Position numbers and translations under genes: made by a program
DNA from: Gracilaria vermiculophylla
Lineage: Eukaryota; Rhodophyta; Florideophyceae; Gracilariales; Gracilariaceae
Direction: 5' to 3'
Assembly: GCA_019155205.2 (NCBI GenBank)
Contig: JAHNZQ020000049.1
Span: forward strand, 2,329,643-2,342,783
Length of the DNA stretch: 13,141 nt
The notes under the pieces: model-generated
The model's database searches: none
Told to the model about the DNA's origin: nothing
What the model saw: only the letters and a program-made list of their open reading frames with translations
Shown here: positions 1 through 7,169 of the stretch, piece by piece
Numbering within the stretch: the first letter of the stretch is position 1
How the letters are laid out: every line of letters starts with the position of its first letter

Positions 1-2052
1 ATGTATATGGAAAAAGGAATGTACTCTTCAATTATTATTGTTCCCCTCAAGGCCCTCACCACCGAGTACGAGCAACGAGCGTCTTCGTTCAACCTCACTA
101 GCTCCACATCCCCCCAAACATCAACCGTTGACGAGGATTTTGTCGATGTCTACATTTTGGCAGTGGAATGGACACGCTCAACGGCCTTTACTTCGTTGGT
201 TCAACGCTTGCTGCACCGCAACAGGCTGGCGCGCATTGTGATCGACGAAGTTCTCTTGTTTCTCTTATGGCAACATTTTCGCCCAGCACTTGCAAACATT
301 CACACAGCACTGTCACGGGTACCACCCCATATTCCGCGCATTCTCCTAAGTGCAACAGTGTCACCTCGTGATCGTCCCCTCCTGCTATCTCAACTGCATA
401 TATCTCACGCATTTCTATACTGCACCTCTACGTCTAGTGTCAACATTCGTTTCTTTGTGTTCCAAGCTTCCCCAACTGCAGCCAGCCCTCGCCTTCGAAT
501 AGCTGACGGCACTTTTCAGAGTTCCTTTCAGCATCTACTGCACACCGGGTTTCCATTTTTTCAGCAGCAGCTCAATGTATTCCTTGCTACCAACAATGAA
601 ACCACACTCCGTATTCCACTCTTTGCTCTCACGAGATCAGATACGGAGCAGCTTCAAACGGTGGTTCAACATTATCCAAATTCAAACCTGGCAAATTCAT
701 TCCCTTCGTCCTCGTTTACATGCCTCGTATATCATGCCGGATTTCCAGAAGCTTCCAAATCGCAATCCCACGCTTCATGGCAATCCACTTACAACTCTTC
801 TTCTACGCCACGGGCTACGAGGTCAGTCAAGATCATGGTGTGCACTTCCGTGTTTGGCACAGGACTTGATACACCCAGTATACGTCTGGTCATTCTCTTT
901 GGAGGCTGTGCGAGTGTACCGGACTTGGCACAGAAAGCAGGTCGGGCCAGCCGTGACGGCCACCCAGCGGATTGCATTGCTATTTATTCAAAACCTTATT
1001 TCAAAGCTGTTCAAGATCTGCTCTGCTCTTCAACCCACCAAAACTCAAACGATATTGCACGGGCTTATAATGACTCTTTGGCAGCCTTGCGTTGGAATGA
1101 AGTCCGAACCTGGATGGAACTGAAGGGTTTGAGTCGCCGTAACGCTCTCTACGCCAATCTTGATGGAAAGGAACCTGGCCCATGTCTATTCACTTCTTCT
1201 GCTCGGAACTAAGATATCTGTGAAACTCTTTCTGCCGCCTCAACTCCATTCTCTCCCCATGCCACACAATCACCGTCAACTCAAAACACACCATCCCACC
1301 ATTCCGTTCCGCCAACCCCACCTCCGCTCCAACAACCAGAACAACAAGCCTCCTCGCAACCATCCAACGAACTGTTTTCGTTAGATATGCATCTGTTGGC
1401 ACAGATGCCTCAGCTTCCTTCATACAACCGCAACCTCTCAAGTGCCCCATTTCCATCGCGATCCTTAACACAAGCTCTTCCAAGACCAGTCACGAGTGTG
1501 GAGCTTCAACCTCCTTCCCCATTTCCCCAGTTCACTAATCAAATATCTTCTCAACACAGTGGAGGGTTCTCGCTCAACTCAAACAAATCGTGATCAGTGT
1601 ACTTTCGACTGAACGTGCTCCCAACTTCTCATGTTTTGAAACATGTTCAGGATTTGGCCCGCCGTCTGCGTAACTTTCGCGTTCCGTGCCTCGTCCGCAC
1701 ACAAACACCAGTTACGAAGGTTAACCACATCTGTTCCTACGCCGCCAATCGCTGCTTCCGATGCTTTTCGCAGAAACACCGAGCTGCGACATGCCCTCAT
1801 AAAACCAATGGCCGAAACACTTGTTACAAGTGCCACATGGGTTACTTTAAAAGTTTGGCAACCCATTCTCAACCGAAAACGTTTGGTACACGAGAATGCG
1901 AATTCATACCGTTGCGAGAATTTGCATGGGTTCTATGGCACTCTTCTCCTGACATGCGTTCTTCGATCGCTATGAACCTTTTCTCCGAAACTCAAAACTC
2001 AACATTCAATAACACAGTTAGCTCAAATGTCTCCGGCGCACGGTCTCCCTAA
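1..2052 (+). pseudogene. RecQ-like helicase, 3' part, with C-terminal CCHC zinc knuckle (divergent copy 1)
   Basis: The window opens about 16 codons after where the Walker A motif should lie, judged against the second copy at 7194, so the 5' part is missing and the ATG at base 1 need not be the true start. Visible helicase motifs are Ia (VPLKALT), a Walker B region reading DEVL at 244-255 instead of DEAH, motif III SAT, motif V (FGTGLDTP) and motif VI (QKAGRASRDG, 931-960). A Pro/Ser/Thr/Gln-rich linker follows (about 1213-1590), then a Cys/His-rich end at 1753-1899. The same frame runs the whole length but is cut by TAA at 1210-1212 and TGA at 1591-1593. The flanking residues still align with the second copy across the TAA (DICETL versus DVCLAL), so these look like nonsense mutations and not gene ends. 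The role of the family is ATP-dependent DNA unwinding; the altered DEAH and the stops suggest this copy is inactive. Family call is strong, functional status is inferred. Confidence 0.8.
1753..1899 (+). other. CCHC zinc knuckle plus second Cys/His cluster of copy 1
   Basis: The residues form C-x2-C-x4-H-x4-C (CFRCFSQKHRAATC), the canonical zinc-knuckle spacing, followed by C-x2-C, H and a final C. The same arrangement recurs at 8818-8964 in copy 2, so it is a conserved domain of this protein family. Zinc knuckles bind single-stranded nucleic acid in other families; that role here is inferred. Confidence 0.75.
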
Positions 2053-2128
2053 GTGCGAGACGCCCTTTTCCATTCTTGGGTCACTGAATTGGACACAAGA
2101 ACCGTCCCCAACCTCGTTCGTTTCACAA

Positions 2129-2148
2129 CTTGGTATAAATTTACCAAG
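2129..2148. repeat. 7-bp hairpin CTTGGTA/TACCAAG, 3' of copy 1
   Basis: CTTGGTA at 2129-2135 pairs perfectly with TACCAAG at 2142-2148 across a 6-base AT-rich loop. It lies 77 bases after the last stop of copy 1. The same arms recur at 3235-3247 (CTTGGT-T-ACCAAG), where they overlap the ACCAAGCGC cluster. It could be part of an element end or a regulatory site; a chance hairpin is possible. Confidence 0.5.
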
Positions 2149-2280
2149 GACTTTATTTAAATACTTGCTGTATCCACAATACTTGAGATAAATATGTGAC
2201 TGTTTCTTTTTTCCCCTATCTATTCGTTTTGAATCTTTCTGACCCTATACACTGCACGACGTTGATAGCTGGTGCTTTCG

Positions 2281-2432
2281 AAATTATGCTTTTCGTGAAC
2301 GATACGAGATCTGTATAGATAGCTTGTACTCCATTTCTTTTCGTTCATTGCTTCCCAGTCTGAACGCATAACTACGTGTAATGGAACAATTTTCCAACAA
2401 CTATAGTCCAAATTACTATTTTCGTGAATGAT
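2281..2432 (+). repeat. Imperfect 23-bp direct repeat
   Basis: 2281-2303 and 2410-2432 match at 19 of 23 positions and share the exact core TTTTCGTGAA. The stretch between them shows no coding frame I would support. Function unknown. Confidence 0.4.
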
Positions 2433-3234
2433 GCAGTGGGACGAAATAAACGTTCCTCCCCTTCGCCCATTTACTTCATTTACTCTTTTTCATCTCTTCA
2501 TTCTCCACGTAAAAGTTTCTACAAATATTGGAATGCAAAATGTTTTTTGTCAATGTACTTATTCTTCCCATTCCTACTCATTTTGTCGATGTAGATCGTT
2601 GTATATTCCAACCTTCCAATTTACAACCCTCCTCACTACTTTTCGTTTCTTTATTTTTTTCTGTATCTGAATTCTATCTATGCTTGTTCCTTTACGCGCC
2701 TTTTACTGTCATCAACTATTCATTTCTACCCTCCTTACCCATTGTTCTCTTCCTTTCCATTCACCAGCTTCGGGTGCTCATAGAACTTTGTTTGCAAGCC
2801 CCAATACCCGCAAGAGAACAGCCCTTTCTCATTTTCTTTGAACTCACTTATTGCAGAAATGAAGCTATTCGTTATTACCGTTTGCCACATTTTGCTACCC
2901 CACTCCATATTCTAGTTCATTTTTTGTATTTCACACCTTCGCAGCTCGGACACTACTACCCTTTCTCACTAGCGTCCTATGTTCATGTTTGCATGATGAC
3001 CCCACTCCATTATTTTGTTCCTCTGTTTATTTGTACATCTTGCTCTTTTTAACCATCCTTACAGACAACGTTACACTTTTCCTACGCAGTCTTGTGTGTG
3101 CTATCATGCCCACTACCTATGGGGTTCCTTCTTGGTGGATTTTTCACATACAAGTATTCCTTAGGTTCCCCAACATGCCAGTTATTGGATTCCTACGTTT
3201 AGTTACGGCAAATACCTTGCTGGCGGATCATTTC
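2433..3234. other. Noncoding, pyrimidine-rich + strand, no gene supported
   Basis: The + strand is strongly enriched in T and C, especially 2450-3060. This produces long but compositionally driven hydrophobic frames (for example 2528-3052) with no recognisable domain. An AATAAA hexamer at 2445-2450 lies about 390 bases past the end of copy 1 and could be a polyadenylation signal, but that is weak. Confidence 0.5.
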
Positions 3235-3638
3235 CTTGGTTACCAAGCGCAATCTGACGTTTCCTGGTTAAAACCAAGCGCCACGGCACCCCACATGACC
3301 CATAACATGGCGGCAAATGCACAGACTTACGTAGCGCACACGCCGTGCGCGTGCCACGCGCGTGCGGGACACGCGCTTGTCAAAAACGAAGCGGAACCAA
3401 GCGCAAACGGGGGTTGCAAATCTAGATTTTTTAATAATTGCGCTTGGTTTTTGGGCCGATCTTGATTTGCATTAAATTTAGCCAGAAATTGACAGTGTCG
3501 AAAAATCCTCATACGCAACGTGCAGCGCTTCATCGCCTCTTTGCGGTGCGAAAATCGTACATACAGTGATTGCGCCACACAATCAACGTTTCCTGTCGGA
3601 ACCAAGCGCTAACTTACGCTCCACAAAACCAAGCGCCA
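3235..3638. repeat. Cluster of six ACCAAGCGC motifs upstream of the OrsD gene
   Basis: The exact 9-mer ACCAAGCGC occurs at 3242-3250, 3273-3281, 3396-3404, 3601-3609 and 3628-3636, and inverted at 3440-3448. Longer identities exist: AAAACCAAGCGCCA at 3270-3283 and 3625-3638, AAAACCAAGCGC inverted at 3440-3451, and GGAACCAAGCGC at 3393-3404 and 3598-3609. The first copy forms CTTGGT-T-ACCAAG with its neighbour. Six copies in under 400 bases is far beyond chance. The cluster ends about 480 bases before the OrsD start codon. It could be a binding array for an element-encoded protein or a promoter element; which one is inference. Confidence 0.75.
3333..3377. other. GC-rich alternating purine-pyrimidine patch
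   Basis: Runs such as GCGCACACGC, CGTGCGCGTGC and CACGCGCGTGCG follow each other within the motif cluster. The patch stands out from its AT-richer surroundings. Such alternation favours Z-DNA; no function can be assigned. Confidence 0.45.
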
Positions 3639-3699
3639 ACCCATATTCCGGATGAACACTATAATAAGAATAATTTGAGCATTCTAAATAATCCAACGA

Positions 3700-4119
3700 A
3701 GCATTCTTGGGATTACACTTCTATGTTAGCGTTCTTTCTCCAGTCCTTCTTTCGTCATTTCCAAAGTCCCCTTACGCCTTTGCAAATTTCTTTTCTTTGT
3801 TTACCCTTGTTTTCCAACCTTTTGGCTTCCAACGTTTCAACAAAATACATATGTCCCTTGCCAAGTGTGTCCCCCTGATTGATTCTACAGTCCCCCTGTG
3901 AGGGGACTGTCACATTCTAATTTCATTTGACAGACTCACTGTTACGTTCCCCATTCTGTTTTGTTTATCACTTAAAAGTACAACCCGCCAGTGACAAGCT
4001 CACGACTTTCATCCGTATTCTCGATGGTTCTTCCATTCTGTACCTGAAACAGATTCTTCCATCCCGGCTTTAGTCAGTCACCAGTTTCTAAACCCCCCTC
4101 CCCCCATTTATCGCCCATT
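3700..4119 (+). promoter_or_regulatory. Pyrimidine-rich leader/promoter of the OrsD gene
   Basis: The + strand is rich in T and C, ending in a C6-T-C6 tract at 4093-4105 just before the ATG at 4120. The start codon has A at -3 and G at +4, a good eukaryotic context. No clear TATA box is seen. A similar leader precedes the gene at 10926, which suggests a shared promoter style; CT-rich promoters are known in fungi. Confidence 0.4.
3887..3910. repeat. Perfect 9-bp hairpin upstream of the OrsD gene
   Basis: ACAGTCCCC at 3887-3895 pairs with GGGGACTGT at 3902-3910 around a 6-base loop. A second inverted pair (CTGTCA at 3907-3912, TGACAG at 3928-3933) overlaps its right arm, so the two could form alternative structures. 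It lies 210 bases before the start codon, within the probable promoter or 5' leader. Confidence 0.55.
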
Positions 4120-5118
4120 ATGGAAGATGACCGTGTGTCTATTGGGATCCATTCCATTGGACTCTTTCCGATATGCATCTGTTGCAAAGTGGGACTTCTT
4201 TCTCCTCGCAGGGTCCTCGAGCACATTACCCACAACCATGGAGTTGACAGTGTTAAGGCCAAGATTCTTTCAACGGCTGTTTGGAACAAGAAGCTCACCA
4301 TGGAATCCTCTCTTCCAAAGTCTTCTCTGTGGAGTTATTATCCGTCTGGCCAAGAACACACTAATCCTTCGGTTCAAGTGCTACAGCAAGATACTTTCTC
4401 ACCCCTTCCACCGCTACTAGGCCTTTCTGTCGTGGAAGGTTTTCAATGTTCTTCTTGTTCCTCATGCTACACGGAAGTTAGAAGTCTTAATGCTCACCTG
4501 GTAACGGTCCACTGTCATGACAATCCTCGTGCTGAAATCCAGCAGATACAAGCTCGTGGAATGGTTAAGCTCCAGACTGTGTACGGGGGTAGAGCACGTC
4601 GTTTGTACCCGTTTCAAGATACTCCACCTGTGGGAGAGATATTTTTGGCCGCATGTACCGAAGACAACATCCCTCGTCAAGATAACTATCCTCCAACCCC
4701 TCCGGAATACGATCATGGATCATCCGATGGGATGAAGAACTTCGCGGACAGAGTTATGTCGTGTATCTTACATGCACAGAGCAAGGGGACCACCTTTGTC
4801 CTAACCGACGTGAAGATGAAGACAACGTTTATTTCAATTTCGCGCCTGGATGAAGTGCTTCAGACTCGTAAGGTTTCTTTCCAACCGGCAGTAGAACTTT
4901 GCAGCCCAAGCAACGGCAATGATTCCCTGTGGGACATGGTATTTCATGACGTGTTGGCTTACCTACTCGCGCTCCGGAATCTTACACTTGATGTACCAAA
5001 CTGTATGATGAAGGCAATTAACTTGCGATCACGGGGCGAGGCGATACTCGTTACGAGTTCCGCCCCGTATCAGATACCTCTGCAGAAGGTTACGCTACAG
5101 AGATCTGTCGATTTGTAA
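4120..5118 (+). CDS. OrsD-like protein with two C2H2 zinc fingers
   Basis: This 332-residue frame carries two fingers with identical C-x2-C-x12-H-x4-H spacing: C19, C22, H35, H40 and C110, C113, H126, H131. The block LPPLLGLSVVEGFQCSSC before finger 2 and the following LQTVYGG...RLYPF fit the OrsD (DUF3505) pattern as I know it from fungal proteins, where OrsD often sits at the N terminus of RecQ-type helicases. The likely role is DNA binding in the nucleus; target unknown. The start at 4120 is chosen because it is the first ATG, with A at -3 and G at +4, just before finger 1. The TAA at 5116-5118 overlaps the ATG of the next frame (TAATG). Relatives elsewhere are single proteins, so this may be an N-terminal half split by a one-base change, or a true first cistron. 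Residues after about 200 are not recognised. Confidence 0.75.
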   Translation: MEDDRVSIGIHSIGLFPICICCKVGLLSPRRVLEHITHNHGVDSVKAKILSTAVWNKKLTMESSLPKSSLWSYYPSGQEHTNPSVQVLQQDTFSPLPPLLGLSVVEGFQCSSCSSCYTEVRSLNAHLVTVHCHDNPRAEIQQIQARGMVKLQTVYGGRARRLYPFQDTPPVGEIFLAACTEDNIPRQDNYPPTPPEYDHGSSDGMKNFADRVMSCILHAQSKGTTFVLTDVKMKTTFISISRLDEVLQTRKVSFQPAVELCSPSNGNDSLWDMVFHDVLAYLLALRNLTLDVPNCMMKAINLRSRGEAILVTSSAPYQIPLQKVTLQRSVDL

Positions 5119-7169
5119 TGTTTTCGATCCGGACAAGGATAGACCATCTAGAGCTTTGCGAGGACGACACATCGGGACTGGTCTCGTTGTACGTTCATGA
5201 ACTTATGACAAACAATGGAACACCTCCGCTGCAGAGGCGATACGAAAGATTACATTTTCTTTCGCGATGTCTCGTGCTTGAAACAAGGCCTCTATTTTCA
5301 CGTTCAGCCTCCTTTGCGGTGAAAAACTTTGTGGCATGCCGATGTGTGTACCAAGAAACCTTAGACACAGGTCTCGATGTGAGGACTTCACACAGATTTG
5401 CGGAGGCCTGGGAAATCTCAAAACCTTTCGCTGCTTTACAATATGCCATCTCGGCTTGTGCTGTACATGACATCGTATTCTGGCAGACACAGCACACAAC
5501 ATGTTCACCAACGTTGTTATCAGAAGATATAGAAATTGAGATGAATCGAAATTGCTCTGCAGTAGACGTCAACAAACACACTGCAGCGTCCTTTGTTTGT
5601 TCTACACTCGATTTAGCCATGGGCATCATCGACCAAGAATATATTCGCGTCAGCTTTGAGACTTGTTATGAGCATGCAGTCTGTGGTATCGTGAAGGATG
5701 TTCATTTGTCTTTGAAACACCTTGGTAGTCTGGTTGAAAGTGCTCAAGATGATATTCACACCTTGATGTTCAAGTTCCTCCTTCTCCGTTCCAGCCTTCC
5801 TCATGGTTTCTTCACAATGCTATACTCCTTGCAAGACAACTTCAAGGACAAATCAGTTGGCGGTAATTTCATGACTTGTATCGAAAAACAGAATGATTGG
5901 ATCAAGGATAACGTCTGGTTTGTGTTTGCCACGTTATCCCAACCGCCCGGCTTGTTTGTTTGTACACCAGAGGTATCAAAATCCTCTGATGCCAGCCTAG
6001 CAAGTGCCTGTGTCGATGTATGTGGAGTTAAAATGTGGAAGTCCAAGGTATCAGCATGGCTGTGTAATGCACTAAAAGTACAGGAACTTCTTGTGTTCTG
6101 CATCCATATATCCTCTGGTTCTCCTGCACGTGCAACGGAGCTTTCCACTTTACGTCTGTCAAACGATTCCCACGGTCTGAGAAACTTATTTGCTTCTCAG
6201 TTCCAGGCCATGATTGTCACCACGTGGCTGAAGACTAGAAATATGAAAGGATTCTCGAAGCCGGTTCCTCGTTTTCCAGATGGGAAGACAAGTGAACTCC
6301 TTCTTTCTTACATTTCATTGATTCGTCCCGTTGAGGTGGCGATGATTTCAGCGCTGTACGGATCTGCTTACGGAGAACTACAGTGGTCTTACCTTTTCAG
6401 CAACAAAGGTAAGCCGTTTTCCGAACAACATATTCGAAGCATCATATCGAAACGTTTGGTCATAAACGGGGTTCGTTTGGGATACAATGATTACCGAAAT
6501 TTCACAGTTGGCATGGTTCCTTCGGTTGGACAAGCGAAGTGCTCATCTTTACATGAAGAACTTGGCAACGAGTTTCAACATGTAGGACATGTACAAGCTG
6601 GTCACAGCGTTGCAATTGCTGAACGTCTTTATGCAAGATCTCGAGAAGAGCTTTCAAAGCTTCAACGGACTAGCATTTGCGCATATCGCTCTTGGTCCAA
6701 AGAGTGGCATAAGTCTCTAGGTCTCTCCGTGATTATGGGAAAGCGCACTGCAGAGAACGTAAGCAGTCAAGATCTTTCTATCAGGAAGAAGCCAAGAAAT
6801 GATAAGGAATTTGATTCACATGTTCGGAAAGGTGTTCATGTAACGACTGATTTTCCGCCAGCCCTTGGCTCCTCGGTTATTGCTCGGTCGAAACAGTTTA
6901 AACATCCGTCATCCTCACCGACTATTCAAATTACAGAGGCAACATTGAAAAAGGACGTTGCTTTACATTGTCAGCTGTACAACCCGAAGAGTTTTGACCT
7001 TATGCTACACACACAATCTACTGGTTCTATTTCCCTAACGAATGCAACCAATGAACCGGGAACCATCTACGAGCATGAACTACCTATATTTCTCAAACAA
7101 CTACAGTCTATGTTTTCATGTGTGGATGCACGTTTCCGATCTATGGTTCAGTTCAAGGTTGTTGTTTGA
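5118..7169 (+). CDS. Tyrosine-recombinase-like domain protein, upstream of and in frame with RecQ
   Basis: This 683-residue frame shows a tyrosine recombinase-like catalytic set in its middle: R338 in SGSPARATEL, lysines in WLKTRNMKG (372, 376), R460 in GYNDYR (the HxxR position, with Asn for His), H496 and Y505 in AGHSVAIAERLYA. The nine-residue H-to-Y distance equals that of XerD-type recombinases. A bipartite NLS-like cluster follows (KR at 542-543, RKKPR at 556-560). The C-terminal FRSMVQ begins the RecQ lead-in, yet TGA stops the frame at 7167-7169, 15 codons before Walker A; the spacing matches intact RecQ proteins if the TGA counts as one residue, so the helicase downstream belongs to the same protein. 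Expected role: site-specific DNA cutting and joining in the nucleus. The first 300 residues are unrecognised. The recombinase call rests on motif reading alone. Confidence 0.6.
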   Translation: MFSIRTRIDHLELCEDDTSGLVSLYVHELMTNNGTPPLQRRYERLHFLSRCLVLETRPLFSRSASFAVKNFVACRCVYQETLDTGLDVRTSHRFAEAWEISKPFAALQYAISACAVHDIVFWQTQHTTCSPTLLSEDIEIEMNRNCSAVDVNKHTAASFVCSTLDLAMGIIDQEYIRVSFETCYEHAVCGIVKDVHLSLKHLGSLVESAQDDIHTLMFKFLLLRSSLPHGFFTMLYSLQDNFKDKSVGGNFMTCIEKQNDWIKDNVWFVFATLSQPPGLFVCTPEVSKSSDASLASACVDVCGVKMWKSKVSAWLCNALKVQELLVFCIHISSGSPARATELSTLRLSNDSHGLRNLFASQFQAMIVTTWLKTRNMKGFSKPVPRFPDGKTSELLLSYISLIRPVEVAMISALYGSAYGELQWSYLFSNKGKPFSEQHIRSIISKRLVINGVRLGYNDYRNFTVGMVPSVGQAKCSSLHEELGNEFQHVGHVQAGHSVAIAERLYARSREELSKLQRTSICAYRSWSKEWHKSLGLSVIMGKRTAENVSSQDLSIRKKPRNDKEFDSHVRKGVHVTTDFPPALGSSVIARSKQFKHPSSSPTIQITEATLKKDVALHCQLYNPKSFDLMLHTQSTGSISLTNATNEPGTIYEHELPIFLKQLQSMFSCVDARFRSMVQFKVVV

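Noticed and set aside
2528..3052. 174-codon hydrophobic frame
   Set aside because: It begins at TTG, lies in a T/C-rich stretch that forces hydrophobic codons, and shows no domain. The same holds for 2989-3465.
5115..5137. 23-base GT...AG stretch that would remove the TAA between OrsD and recombinase frames
   Set aside because: Too short for a normal intron and without a polypyrimidine tract.
5195..6148. Minus-strand frames opposite the recombinase gene
   Set aside because: They are shadows of the + strand gene; no domains seen on the minus strand anywhere in the window.
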